The notes below the pieces were generated by a model. The model was given only the letters and a program-made list of their open reading frames with translations, had not been told where the DNA came from and did no database searches. The translations under genes and the position numbers were made by a program. This document shows, piece after piece, positions 23,387-32,195 of a DNA stretch of 37,518 nt. The first letter of the stretch is position 1. Each line of letters begins with the position of its first letter. This DNA comes from Candidatus Woesebacteria bacterium RIFCSPHIGHO2_01_FULL_39_23 (lineage in GTDB: Bacteria; Patescibacteriota; Microgenomatia; UBA8517): NCBI GenBank assembly GCA_001792305.1, contig MGGH01000025.1, positions 1 through 37,518 on the forward strand, given 5' to 3'.

Positions 23387-24328
23387 ATGAAGTACGATAA
23401 CCAAAACACAAAACAATCGGTCATAGACGCATTAAAAAAATATTACCGTATAACTCTCAAATCTATGGACTTTAAGCCTGTAGGCGAAGAAAGTTACTCC
23501 TACTTGGCTATAGACTTCAATGGCAATAAATACTTTGTAAAATATTGCGAAAGAGCAAATGTAACAAAAAATATTGATTTGGTTAATCAATTGCTTGTTC
23601 AGTTGAAAGATTTTAACTTCGTAGTTCCCCCTATCGATGTTCAAGGTAAGACTTCCTTTAGCATTTTAACCGGCAAGATTTATGTATATCCCTATATTGA
23701 TGGAGAAATAGTTACCATTGGTAACGAAAAATTTGATAAAGATCTGGTCGATAAATTACTTGACATTATAGTCAAAATCCATTCTTCAAAAGACAAAATT
23801 ACTGTAAGGCTGTCCGTTGAGGATTTTAATAACGATTTTCTGACAGACTTTGAAAGATTACTTACTTTACAAACAGATAGAGGTGCTAGGTCAAATAGTG
23901 AAGCGGTATCAATTTTGAAATCTAACGAGGCCTTAATTCGTAAGTTGATAAACACGCATACAAAGTTAGGAGAATATTACAAAAAAAATAAACCATATTT
24001 AGTTTTGACTCATGGAGATATAACTGGAAGAAATATTATTTTGTCTGAATATGGTTTAAAGCTTGTGGATTGGGATGGAGCAATGATTTCCCCACCAGAA
24101 AGAGACTTAAACTTTTTATTAGATAATCCTCATTTTTCTGTTGACGAGTATCTTCGAAAAATGGGGATGGATCATTATGATCCAAAATTAAAAGAATATT
24201 ACGGACAACAGTGGGCGTTAGGAAGCATTATCGGTAATTTAGAAAATTTATTGACAATGGAATTAACACTTGAAGACCAAGCAGAATACCTTGATGAAGC
24301 AAAGGAATACTTGGGATATTATCAGTAA
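23387..24328 (+). CDS. Aminoglycoside phosphotransferase-family kinase
   Basis: 313 aa. The kinase-like fold shows NKYFVKYCE (Lys for ATP) near residue 48, IYVYPYIDGE as the hinge region, the catalytic loop LTHGDITGRNIIL around residue 209 (HGDxxxxN), and LVDWDGAMISPPERDL (DxD metal site) around 228. It is of APH/choline-kinase type; spectinomycin phosphotransferase-like proteins share these features, but a small-molecule metabolic kinase is equally possible, so no resistance role is claimed. It stands alone, between GC-rich spacers and next to tRNA-Val, which suggests transfer. Confidence 0.78.
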   Translation: MKYDNQNTKQSVIDALKKYYRITLKSMDFKPVGEESYSYLAIDFNGNKYFVKYCERANVTKNIDLVNQLLVQLKDFNFVVPPIDVQGKTSFSILTGKIYVYPYIDGEIVTIGNEKFDKDLVDKLLDIIVKIHSSKDKITVRLSVEDFNNDFLTDFERLLTLQTDRGARSNSEAVSILKSNEALIRKLINTHTKLGEYYKKNKPYLVLTHGDITGRNIILSEYGLKLVDWDGAMISPPERDLNFLLDNPHFSVDEYLRKMGMDHYDPKLKEYYGQQWALGSIIGNLENLLTMELTLEDQAEYLDEAKEYLGYYQ

Positions 24329-24369
24329 AAGTTCTTTAAAATTTTTGCGTTTTTCTTCATTCTTTTTCT

Positions 24370-24460
24370 TAGCGTCGCCTGTCGGCAATCCTCGATTTTC
24401 CCTTTGCAGCGCAGTCTGCGGAGGCGGGCACAGCCAGCGCTGCCCCCAATTCTGCTTCCA
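24370..24460. other. GC-rich spacer between the kinase gene and tRNA-Val
   Basis: A stretch rich in GC, including GCAGCGCAGTCTGCGGAGG and a GCAGCGCTGGC-type inverted repeat on the minus strand, with no coding sense. Its composition resembles the spacer at 23250-23354 on the other side of the kinase gene. Confidence 0.4.
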
Positions 24461-24472
24461 TTTCCAAAATAG

Positions 24473-24546
24473 TGACCGTTGAAGGATTCGAACCTTCGAC
24501 CTCTTCGATGTGAACGAAGCGCTCTAACCAACTGAGCTAAACGGTC
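24473..24546 (-). tRNA. tRNA-Val (CAC)
   Basis: 74 nt on the minus strand. Acceptor GACCGTT/AACGGTC, anticodon arm CTTCG/CGAAG with loop TTCACAT (anticodon CAC), T arm GAAGG/CCTTC with TTCGAAT. Discriminator A; CCA not encoded. TATAAT at 24557-24562 on the minus strand ends 10 nt before the 5' end. Confidence 0.95.
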
Positions 24547-24605
24547 AAGTTTCGGCATTATATTTTAACACCAAATACCATCTAGCGAAAGTTTGTCGTA
24601 GTTAA

Positions 24606-24619
24606 TATAATCTTTGTAT
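24606..24619 (+). promoter_or_regulatory. -10 hexamer deciding the lepB start
   Basis: TATAAT at 24606-24611 ends 8 nt before ATG 24620. A TTG start at 24614 would lie in the gap between hexamer and transcript start, so ATG 24620 and a leaderless mRNA are preferred. Confidence 0.5.
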
Positions 24620-25216
24620 ATGCTAGGCCGACTTGGCGCATTTTTTTTAGATATTTTACAAGTAATCGTATTCGCTGTTGCAATATTCTTATTCGTTTAT
24701 CTTCTTTTATTACAACCCCACAAAATAAAAGGTAGTTCGATGTATCCCAACTTTGAAGATGGCGAGTTTTTACTTACCGACAAAATTACCTATAGATTTA
24801 ATGAGCCCAAAAGAGGCGACGTAGTTGTATTTAAATCCCCCCCCGACGACAGGGACGAATTCATTAAAAGAATAATAGGGCTTCCTGGCGACAAGGTGCT
24901 GATTAGTGGTGGTAAAGTTTATCTTAACGAAAAAGTTTTAGAAGAAAAATATTTAGAGAAAACCGTTTACACCAGCCCAGGAAGATTTTTGGCTGAAAAC
25001 CAGACTTTAGAGGTCCCAACGGATTCGTACCTAGTGCTTGGGGACAATAGGTCATATTCCTCCGACTCCCGAGCTTGGGGTTTTATCGAAAAGAGTAAAA
25101 TTACCGGCCGTGCCTGGCTAGTTTATTGGCCAGTTAAGAAAGCTGGGCTAATAAAATATGAAAATCTCTACGAAGACCCTCGTCAAGCGCCTGTTAGCGC
25201 CTTATATACCTTTTGA
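24620..25216 (+). CDS. lepB: Signal peptidase I
   Basis: 198 aa. LepB cleaves signal peptides from exported proteins at the outer face of the membrane. One N-terminal membrane helix (about residues 12-31) is followed by the catalytic Ser40 in KGSSMYP, RGDVVVFK, catalytic Lys83 in FIKRIIGLPGD, and VLGDNRSYSSDSRAWGFI. The Ser-Lys dyad is complete. Its last 34 bases overlap the end of the convergent parB gene, so both C-termini are read from the same DNA. Confidence 0.94.
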   Translation: MLGRLGAFFLDILQVIVFAVAIFLFVYLLLLQPHKIKGSSMYPNFEDGEFLLTDKITYRFNEPKRGDVVVFKSPPDDRDEFIKRIIGLPGDKVLISGGKVYLNEKVLEEKYLEKTVYTSPGRFLAENQTLEVPTDSYLVLGDNRSYSSDSRAWGFIEKSKITGRAWLVYWPVKKAGLIKYENLYEDPRQAPVSALYTF

Positions 25217-26025
25217 AGATTTGCCTCTGTATCTTCAAGAGACCCTTTAAACACAAATGTAATTCTTGTTTCTCTTCTCGACCTGGCGATTTTTACGGTA
25301 GACTTGATACCCACTGAAGTGCTGGCGACAAACGCTTTTTCAATATCCTTTTCCATCTGGTCAATTTCTATTGAAACTAATCTGGCTTGATCGTGCCTGG
25401 TACCACGTTTTGGTCTTTGTCCGGACTTGGATTTCATTCTTCTTGCCAGGTCCTCGGCTCGTCTAACTGACCCAGACTCTCTAAGTATTATCTTATAGGC
25501 ATCTACCATCAATGGAGTGTCATCAATTGCGCCGAGAGCTCTAGCGTGGCCTTCGGATATCAATCCAGACAAGAGTCCATCTTTAAGAGCATCAGGTAAG
25601 TTAAGTAACCTTAAAGAGTTTGAGACATAAGCGACTGATTTACCAATTCTAACAGCAATCTCGGTGGATGTGAGATTAAATTCGTGCATCAGACGCTCAA
25701 AACCCTTTCCTCTGTCCAGCGGGTTGAGGTCAATTCTTTGGACATTCTCAACCAGAGCCATCTCAAGCATCCCTCTAGGTGTAGTCTCCCGAACCAATGC
25801 AGGAATGTGAGTCATACCTGCAAGCTTTGCAGCTCTCCAACGCCTCTCACCAGCTATTATTTGATATCCCGCGGGGGTTTTTGCAATAACCAGAGGCTCC
25901 AGAACACCGTGCTCTTTGATAGAATCTACTAAATCGACTAAACTCTCGGGGGTAATCGCTCCACGAGGCTGCAAAGGATTTGCCTGTAACTCCTCAACAG
26001 ATATTTGAATAACCTCTTCCACCAT
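25183..26025 (-). CDS. parB: ParB/Spo0J family chromosome partitioning protein
   Basis: 280 aa. ParB binds parS near the origin and, with ParA, segregates the chromosome. The N-terminal ParB/sulfiredoxin-like domain has LQPRGAI, VLEPLVIAK and GERRWRAAKLAG (the CTP-binding GERR box) at about residues 75-86, then ALVENVQRIDLNPLDRG. The helix-turn-helix reads STEIAVRIGKSVAYVSNSLRLLNLP, followed by LISEGHARALGAI. The C-terminal dimer domain is short. No parA is in the window. It directly follows rpmA with no visible promoter, so it is probably transcribed with it. Confidence 0.93.
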   Translation of the reverse strand: MVEEVIQISVEELQANPLQPRGAITPESLVDLVDSIKEHGVLEPLVIAKTPAGYQIIAGERRWRAAKLAGMTHIPALVRETTPRGMLEMALVENVQRIDLNPLDRGKGFERLMHEFNLTSTEIAVRIGKSVAYVSNSLRLLNLPDALKDGLLSGLISEGHARALGAIDDTPLMVDAYKIILRESGSVRRAEDLARRMKSKSGQRPKRGTRHDQARLVSIEIDQMEKDIEKAFVASTSVGIKSTVKIARSRRETRITFVFKGSLEDTEANLQKVYKALTGA

Positions 26026-26026
26026 A

Positions 26027-26278
26027 TTATTTAGCTAACACACTAACGCTTTTTTTGCCGTATCTTTTACCAAAATTTACTATTCCAACTTTCACTGCAA
26101 AAAGAGTATGATCACGTCCAACTCTAACGCCCGAACCTGCATGAAATTTCGTTCCCCTTTGTCTTACAAGTGTGTATCCAGCTTTAACTTCTTGCCCATC
26201 GGACACCTTTGTACCCAGTCTTTTACCTTCGGGTCTTACGTGTTGGGTGGTTTTACCGCCCTGCTTTTTCTTCGACAT
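26027..26278 (-). CDS. rpmA: 50S ribosomal protein L27
   Basis: 83 aa. Recognised by the N-terminal [21 protein letters not shown] and [28 protein letters not shown], the L27 hallmark near the peptidyl transferase centre. No N-terminal propeptide of the Firmicutes kind is present. It lies downstream of rplU, the usual pair, but a consensus promoter (TTGACA-17-TATAGT) lies between them with 8 nt to the ATG, so it can also be transcribed alone without a leader. Confidence 0.97.
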   Translation of the reverse strand: MSKKKQGGKTTQHVRPEGKRLGTKVSDGQEVKAGYTLVRQRGTKFHAGSGVRVGRDHTLFAVKVGIVNFGKRYGKKSVSVLAK

Positions 26279-26286
26279 TATTTATG

Positions 26287-26315
26287 ACTATATTAACTTT
26301 TTTCACGGATGTCAA
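26287..26315 (-). promoter_or_regulatory. Consensus promoter of rpmA
   Basis: On the minus strand TTGACA (26310-26315) and TATAGT (26287-26292) are exactly 17 nt apart; TATAGT ends 8 nt before the rpmA ATG and no Shine-Dalgarno is present. This is the clearest leaderless promoter in the window. Confidence 0.7.
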
Positions 26316-26352
26316 TATATAAAAAGATATAGAGTGATACTGTTATTTAGTC

Positions 26353-26655
26353 TTAAGCTATTTTTTCAACTAGGATTCTGGAGTATTTGGATCGGAAGCC
26401 TGTTTTTCTTCTATAGCGTGATTTTGCCTTGTATTTCATTATATGAATTTTATTACCCTTAACATTTTCCAACTTTTTAACCTTAATGTTTATCTTTCCC
26501 AAATAGGGTTTGCCTATGGAAACTAGCTTCCCGTCTTTATAGAGAAGTACTCTTGAATTTATTTCTTCTTTCTCGCTATGCAAATCAACAAGATACTCTC
26601 CCCCCTCTTCCACCTTGTATTGTTTACCTTTAATTTCAACTACAGCGTATTTCAT
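26353..26655 (-). CDS. rplU: 50S ribosomal protein L21
   Basis: 100 aa. MKYAVVEIKGKQYKVEEGG is the L21 opening, followed by VLLYKDGKLVSIGKPYLG, and the C-terminal IMKYKAKSRYRRKTGFRSKYSRILVEKI, the conserved rRNA-binding K-k-RR--GHRq segment (Phe in place of His). Upstream is TTGTTT-18-TAGAAT with 8 nt to the ATG, giving a separate leaderless promoter between rodA and rplU. Confidence 0.96.
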   Translation of the reverse strand: MKYAVVEIKGKQYKVEEGGEYLVDLHSEKEEINSRVLLYKDGKLVSIGKPYLGKINIKVKKLENVKGNKIHIMKYKAKSRYRRKTGFRSKYSRILVEKIA

Positions 26656-26693
26656 ACCTAGCTATTCTACCTTCAGCAAGAGTTAAAAACAAG

Positions 26694-27737
26694 CTAAGAA
26701 TTCTTTTTTCGTGTACTCATAACTATTCCAAGAGAAATCATGGTCGAAACAAACGAAGAGCCACCTGCTGATATTAAGGGAAGGGGTACACCCGTAATTG
26801 GCAAAAGAGACATATTCATTCCTATGTGTACAAAGGTTTGAACAAATAGTGATAAAAATATACCTGTAATGAACGCTCTCCCCTGCGGCGACTCCGAGTT
26901 TTCAAGGGCTTTAATAATTCTCCAAAATATAAACATCAATGCCCCTAAAACGAAAATGGCACCAACAAATCCAAGCTCTTCCGCAACTGACGCAAAAATA
27001 AAGTCTGTATGCTTTTCTGGTAAAAATTGCAACTGTGTTTGTACTCCTTCCCCCAAACCTCTACCAGTTATCATTCCAGACCCAACAGAAATTGCAGCTT
27101 GAATGCTATTGTAACCCGCACCATAAGGATCATTTTCTGCGAACAAAAAAGAGGTAACTCGCAATTTTTGGTAGTCTGCTAATAAACCCCAGAATATTGG
27201 TGCCGCAATAAATAGCGATACTAGTATAAATAAAAAATATTTTTTATTAATTTTGCTTGCCAAATATATTCCAAGAAACGAAATACCAGTTAGGAACGCT
27301 ATCCCAAACGAGGGCTGAATTAAAACTAAAAAAAGAGGTGCTCCCACCAATATAAAGCTTTTAATAATACGACTAGGTGTCAGCTCATCTAAAAAAAGGT
27401 AGTGTGCGAGAAATAGAGATGTAAACGGTCTTGTAATTTCACTCGGCTGTATTGTAAAAGACCCAATTGGTATCCAACGGATAGCTCCACGAGTAACCTG
27501 ACCTATCACAATTGTTGCCACTAAAAAAAAAATTGAAAACACGTAAATTGGCTTATAAAAAAGTGAAAGAATCGTAAAATCAATTTTACTCATGACCCAA
27601 AACGCTAGAACTCCGGTAATCAAGTACAGGTAATAAAACGGGAAAATCGAAGGAATTAACGATCGAAGAATAATGACTTTAAAGATAACAACTAGTAGAA
27701 TAGCTATAACCAAAAAGACATCAAGTTGCCGTTTCAT
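26694..27737 (-). CDS. rodA: RodA-like SEDS peptidoglycan polymerase
   Basis: 347 aa with about ten membrane segments. SEDS proteins polymerise glycan strands from lipid II. Signatures are RWIPIGSFTIQPSEI, LIQPSFGIAFLTG (QPSxGTaL), GRGLGEGVQTQLQFLPEKHTDFIFASVAEELGFVG and PLPLISAGGSSF near the C-terminus. It is the second SEDS gene in the window; the other (35233-36348) lies in the division cluster, so this one is probably the elongation enzyme, although no PBP2 or mreB is nearby. It overlaps ileS by 4 nt. Confidence 0.9.
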   Translation of the reverse strand: MKRQLDVFLVIAILLVVIFKVIILRSLIPSIFPFYYLYLITGVLAFWVMSKIDFTILSLFYKPIYVFSIFFLVATIVIGQVTRGAIRWIPIGSFTIQPSEITRPFTSLFLAHYLFLDELTPSRIIKSFILVGAPLFLVLIQPSFGIAFLTGISFLGIYLASKINKKYFLFILVSLFIAAPIFWGLLADYQKLRVTSFLFAENDPYGAGYNSIQAAISVGSGMITGRGLGEGVQTQLQFLPEKHTDFIFASVAEELGFVGAIFVLGALMFIFWRIIKALENSESPQGRAFITGIFLSLFVQTFVHIGMNMSLLPITGVPLPLISAGGSSFVSTMISLGIVMSTRKKNS

Positions 27738-30559
27738 TTATTTCTTAAAACCTCAAATTCTCCTTTATTCAATTGGTTAACTAGGCCTTTTGCCTTTATC
27801 TCATCTTCGTGAACTTCAGGCCAGCTGGGAAGAGTAACATTGACTAGCTCATCAAGGGAAGTTTTCAATTTTTTTCGCTCGGCCTGAATTTGTCTGATTA
27901 AGTTTCTTGCTTCACCCATAGCGACAAGTTTAGGCGTCAACTTGGTATCCAACCTGGCATTCTTACTTCCCCAGACAATATGGAGAACATTAATTTCTTC
28001 CTTCACAATAGCATCCAAACCAGCTATTGTTGGTTTTTTTGTCGTAACGTACATCTTTGATAAAGCTTGGCGGACAGGAACTTTTTGGTCTTTTCGTAAA
28101 GAATGTGCTAACTCTACAGCCTTAAGCACCTTTTCCTGCATTTCTTTTTCTAATTTTTTATCTAGGAGTTTAGTGTTAACTGCCGGCCACGCGCTCAAAT
28201 GAACAGATTCTTCCTTAGTAAGATTCTTATATATCTCTTCTGATACAAAAGGTACCAAGGGTGCCAAAGCTTTTGAGTACTCAACTAAAACTTTCCAAAG
28301 AGTCTCAAAAGCGTCCCTAGTTCCCTCACGCGCCCGATCCCGAATTCTTCTTACGTACCAAGTTGAAAGGTCATTAACAATAAAATTCTTTGCCAAGTCC
28401 ACAATATTTGGAGTGTTGAATTTTTCATAGCCTTCTTTTTTAAGATTTCTAATATTTTCGTACATACGAGACAAGATCCACCTGTCCATAATCTCTTTAG
28501 GAACAAATTGAGTTTTAGACGGTTTCCAATTTTTCAGATTTGCATATGTAACAAAAAAGTTATATATGTTCCAAAGAGGAAGTAAAAATGATTTTATTTG
28601 ATTCCTGTAATCACTTTCCGATATTCTAATGTCTTCTCCGTTCATCACCGGGCTCCCTAGTAAGTAAAGCCTTAAAGCATCCCCTCCGTATTTTTCAATC
28701 AATTGCCTTGGATCCGGATAATTACCAAAGTTCTTACTCATTTTACGCCCATCGGTGCCTAATATTACTCCACTTACTAACACGTTTTTTGCCAAAACAT
28801 TATCTTCCTGATTTCCACGAAGCGAGAGAGCTGTTGCGATAACATGAAGAACATAAAACCACGCCCTAATTTGACCTGTATATTCAACTATAAAGTCTGG
28901 AGGCAAAAAGTCTTCCAGATTTAAAGATTTTTCAAATGGATAGTGCCGCTCTGCTAAAGATGCCGATCCAGCTTCTATCCAGCTATCCAAAACTTCCGGT
29001 ACTTTTCTTATTTCCTTGCCACATTTTTTGCACCTGACTGTCACTAAATCTATCTCGGGTTTATGAAGGTCGCGAAGGACTAGTCCACTTTCTTTTTCAA
29101 GTTCTTCCAAACTTTCCGGCACAAACCTTTCCCCACATTCACACTCCCACACAGGAACCGGCGACCCCCAATATCTACTTCTTGATATACACCAGTCTGG
29201 CGCCGCCTCTAAGCTTTTTAAAAACCTGCCATACTTAAAATGCGATGGAAACCAGTTTACATGTTTATTACCCTTTCTCATTGCAGGTTTTAACTTCTGC
29301 ACGTCTATATACCATGCATTTTGAGGAGCGTAATAAAGCCTGGTATGACACCTCCAACACGTAGGGACTTTGTGAATGAAAGGTGTCTCGCTGTAAAGTA
29401 ATTCTCTCTCTTTAAGGTCCGAGTTTACCTTTTCATTTACTTCCAAATAGTTCATTCCAGCCCACTTTGGAACGTTTGAAGTTAATTTACCCTCATCGTC
29501 GACGTGGAGAACAATTTGAATATTATATTTTTTCATTGCGACTAAATCATCTTCGCCATATGCTGCAATTGTCACAATCCCCGTACCTTCATCCGCTGTC
29601 ACAAAATCTCCCGGAATCACAACAAAAGCTCTTTTTCCTCTCTCAATCTTGTAAAAATCGTAATGAGGCTCGAAAAACTTACCGACAATCTTGCTTCCTC
29701 TAAACTTGGAAACTATTTTAAAAGGCTCTTTTTTAAGCATCTTCAAAGTTGCTTCGGCAAGTATGTAATATTCATCTCCCTGCTTAATTTTTACGTAATT
29801 TAATTTAGGGTTTACAGCCAGGGCTGGTGTTACAATCTTATTCCAAGGAGTAGTAGACCAAGCAAGAAGATAAGTATTTTTCTCACCAACGAGTCTATAT
29901 TTATAAGTATCCGCGGGCTCAGTTATTTCTTTATAATTATCTGCATCCATTGCAACTTCAAAATTAGAAATAGGGGTCGCACAATGTGGGCAATAAAGCG
30001 AAACTCGCAAACCTTTATAAATGTAGCCCTTTTTATATATTTGGCTAAAGACCCACATTACAGTCTCCATATAATTTAGGTCCATTGTTTTGTAGGCGTT
30101 TTCAAAATCCACCCACCGAGATATGTGGTCCACATACCACTCCCACTCACTAGAGACATCTTTGACATACAACTTACACTCGTCTATGAAACGCTTTACT
30201 CCAAAAATTTCTTCTATATCTTTTTTGCGCTTTATACCAAACTTGTTTTCAACTTTATTTTCTGCGGGTAGACCGTGACAATCCCAACCCCACACACGCC
30301 TAACTCGATAACCCTTCATTGTCCAGTAACGGGGGAATAGGTCTTTTGGAATACTGGATAGCAAGGTCCCATAATGGGGAAGACCCGTGATAAACGGCGG
30401 GCCATCTAAGAATGTCCAAGTTTTGCCTTCAGGTCTACTATCAATCGATTTTTCAAAAATTTTTCTTTTTTTCCAAAACTTTAGTATTTTTTCCTCAAGT
30501 GCTGGAAAATTTACAGATGGGGAAACAGGATCAAAAAAATTAGTACCTTTTCTTTTCAT
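27734..30559 (-). CDS. ileS: Isoleucyl-tRNA synthetase
   Basis: 941 aa. The class I HIGH box reads GLPHYGTLL within PPFITGLPHYG, followed by VWGWDCHGLPAENKVE, the IleRS signature; KMSKS is DGRKMSKNFGNYPD. The editing domain has LLAWSTTPWNK (TWTTTPWTL in others), and CWRCHTRLYY marks the connective-peptide zinc site; CKKCGKEI is a second Cys pair. WYVRRIRDR lies in the anticodon domain. The C-terminus is shorter than in many bacterial IleRS. The HYG in place of HIG is a mild departure. It sits between ftsZ and rodA. Confidence 0.95.
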   Translation of the reverse strand: MKRKGTNFFDPVSPSVNFPALEEKILKFWKKRKIFEKSIDSRPEGKTWTFLDGPPFITGLPHYGTLLSSIPKDLFPRYWTMKGYRVRRVWGWDCHGLPAENKVENKFGIKRKKDIEEIFGVKRFIDECKLYVKDVSSEWEWYVDHISRWVDFENAYKTMDLNYMETVMWVFSQIYKKGYIYKGLRVSLYCPHCATPISNFEVAMDADNYKEITEPADTYKYRLVGEKNTYLLAWSTTPWNKIVTPALAVNPKLNYVKIKQGDEYYILAEATLKMLKKEPFKIVSKFRGSKIVGKFFEPHYDFYKIERGKRAFVVIPGDFVTADEGTGIVTIAAYGEDDLVAMKKYNIQIVLHVDDEGKLTSNVPKWAGMNYLEVNEKVNSDLKERELLYSETPFIHKVPTCWRCHTRLYYAPQNAWYIDVQKLKPAMRKGNKHVNWFPSHFKYGRFLKSLEAAPDWCISRSRYWGSPVPVWECECGERFVPESLEELEKESGLVLRDLHKPEIDLVTVRCKKCGKEIRKVPEVLDSWIEAGSASLAERHYPFEKSLNLEDFLPPDFIVEYTGQIRAWFYVLHVIATALSLRGNQEDNVLAKNVLVSGVILGTDGRKMSKNFGNYPDPRQLIEKYGGDALRLYLLGSPVMNGEDIRISESDYRNQIKSFLLPLWNIYNFFVTYANLKNWKPSKTQFVPKEIMDRWILSRMYENIRNLKKEGYEKFNTPNIVDLAKNFIVNDLSTWYVRRIRDRAREGTRDAFETLWKVLVEYSKALAPLVPFVSEEIYKNLTKEESVHLSAWPAVNTKLLDKKLEKEMQEKVLKAVELAHSLRKDQKVPVRQALSKMYVTTKKPTIAGLDAIVKEEINVLHIVWGSKNARLDTKLTPKLVAMGEARNLIRQIQAERKKLKTSLDELVNVTLPSWPEVHEDEIKAKGLVNQLNKGEFEVLRNK

Positions 30560-30616
30560 GGCTTTATTTTACATCAGGCTTGAATTTTTTTATAGACCAG
30601 GTTATCATCGCTTGCC

Positions 30617-30973
30617 ATGATTAAATACATAATTTTAGTTATACTTTTTGTGGTAGCAATAAACCAAACACCGCCAGATATCCGTGTAACAAAAAGGCAA
30701 GATATCGCCCCGCTTGTTACTCCATCTATCACCGAAATCAAGTACGCCACCTCCCCTTCTCCCAACCCCATATATTTACCCGATAATCCTGCTGGCATTG
30801 TCAGTTCTACGTCTGAAAAAAATGATCAGTTAGAATTAGAAAAAGAGTCTAATCTCCAAGCATCTTCAAGTCCCGCCATCACTCCAAGTCCAACACCCCA
30901 GCCTTCGCCAGAAGTCAGTTCTCTTTACCTTTATACCCCTACTCCCGAAGTTTCCCCCGGTCAAACCCCTTAA
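30617..30973 (+). CDS. Small exported Pro/Ser/Thr-rich protein, unknown
   Basis: 118 aa. Residues 2-15 ([14 protein letters not shown]) form a signal or membrane anchor. The rest is low complexity and becomes rich in Pro, Ser and Thr ([20 protein letters not shown]) like a wall-spanning stalk or linker. No domain is recognised. It is divergent from ileS and ends 4 bases inside the end of the convergent ftsZ gene. It could be a spacer-type surface protein; the reading frame is open throughout and the hydrophobic start supports its being real. Confidence 0.5.
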   Translation: MIKYIILVILFVVAINQTPPDIRVTKRQDIAPLVTPSITEIKYATSPSPNPIYLPDNPAGIVSSTSEKNDQLELEKESNLQASSSPAITPSPTPQPSPEVSSLYLYTPTPEVSPGQTP

Positions 30974-32142
30974 TGAATCTTGCGAAGAAACGCTGGGATA
31001 TCGAAGTCCTTTCCAAATTCATCTTTTCCACCATCATCTCCGTCTTTATCCGCTACTTCAATTTCATCAATGAAGTTTTCCCCATCCCTATCTTTGTCTT
31101 TCTTTTTTTCTTCAGGTACTTCGCTAACTACACCCTGTACCTTAAATCCAACGGCTGGTTTTGTTATCTCTGCTATTCTGGCTTGTGTTTCCGAAAAACC
31201 GGTACCGATGACAGTAATTCTAACTTGATCAGACATATCATCTCTTATTACTGCACCGAAGATGATGTTTGCGTCAGGGTCTGCGGAATTTGAAATAACC
31301 CTGGCTGCTTCATCTACCTCAAACATAGTTAAATCTGGCCCACCGGCAATATTAAATAGAACTCCCCTTGCTCCCTCGATTGATAGATCAAGAAGCGGAG
31401 ATGAGACTGCTGCACGCGCTGCCATCTGAGCTCTGTTTTCACCAACACCATGTCCAATTCCCAAAAGAGCTGTTCCCGAGTCCTTCATCACAGATTTTAC
31501 ATCGGCAAAATCTACATTAATAAGCCCGGGGGTTGTTATAATATCTGCGATACCAGATACTGCTTGGCCCAGTACTGAGTCAACCACTTTAAACGCCTCA
31601 ATGAGAGTCATCTTACGATCAATCACATCCATCAACCGTTGATTTGGAATAACTATCAAAGTGTCTACGTGTTCTTTAAGTTTTTCTATTCCATCCTCAG
31701 CGAGTATCATTCTGCGAGTACCCTCAAAGCTAAATGGCTTAGTAACTATGGCTACAGTTAAAGCTCCAGATTCTTTTGCAAGGCTTGCAATAATAGGTGA
31801 AGCGCCAGTCCCCGTCCCACCTCCCATACCTGCGGTAATAAAAACCATATCAGAGTCGATCAAAATTTCTTTGATTTTTTCAACAGATTCTTCCGCCGCC
31901 TGTGCTCCGGTTTCAGGATTTCCTCCGACCCCGAGTCCTTTTGTAAGTTTTTCCCCAATTTGAATTTTGGTAGAAGCTTTATTAGCAAGAAGGACTTGTG
32001 CATCGGTGTTTACCGCAATAAATTCTACACCCGAAATCTGACTGGTGTCGATCATTGAAGAAATTGCATTTCCTCCTCCACCACCGACCCCGATTACTCT
32101 TATTTTTGCTATTCTTGCCGAATCGGGTTTGACTAATGCCAT
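30970..32142 (-). CDS. ftsZ: Cell division protein FtsZ
   Basis: 390 aa. FtsZ is the tubulin-like GTPase of the division ring. The GTP-binding region shows [15 protein letters not shown] (residues 17-31), the tubulin signature [10 protein letters not shown] (105-114) and the T7 loop [11 protein letters not shown]. After the globular part comes a charged linker ([14 protein letters not shown]) and the conserved C-terminal peptide [10 protein letters not shown], which binds FtsA or other anchors. It has a GGGAG ribosome-binding site and follows ftsA by 48 nt, with a small hairpin in the gap. Confidence 0.98.
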   Translation of the reverse strand: MALVKPDSARIAKIRVIGVGGGGGNAISSMIDTSQISGVEFIAVNTDAQVLLANKASTKIQIGEKLTKGLGVGGNPETGAQAAEESVEKIKEILIDSDMVFITAGMGGGTGTGASPIIASLAKESGALTVAIVTKPFSFEGTRRMILAEDGIEKLKEHVDTLIVIPNQRLMDVIDRKMTLIEAFKVVDSVLGQAVSGIADIITTPGLINVDFADVKSVMKDSGTALLGIGHGVGENRAQMAARAAVSSPLLDLSIEGARGVLFNIAGGPDLTMFEVDEAARVISNSADPDANIIFGAVIRDDMSDQVRITVIGTGFSETQARIAEITKPAVGFKVQGVVSEVPEEKKKDKDRDGENFIDEIEVADKDGDDGGKDEFGKDFDIPAFLRKIH

Positions 32143-32164
32143 GTTCTCCCGCAGATTTTATTCT

Positions 32165-32195
32165 CTTGAATGACAAATTGCAAATTCAAATCAAG
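32165..32195 (-). repeat. Hairpin between ftsA and ftsZ resembling hairpin 1 of the repeated element
   Basis: On the minus strand: outer arms CTTGA/TCAAG, inner arms AATT/AATT, loop TGC, including the ftsA stop codon. The arrangement matches copy D (hairpin over the upstream stop codon, TGC loop) but the downstream GTATTTTGGGTATA block is absent, so its relationship is tentative. Confidence 0.4.

Noticed and set aside
24322-24558. 78-codon open frame across tRNA-Val and the GC-rich spacer
   Set aside because: It is read through the tRNA gene and is very Arg-rich from GC-rich non-coding DNA.
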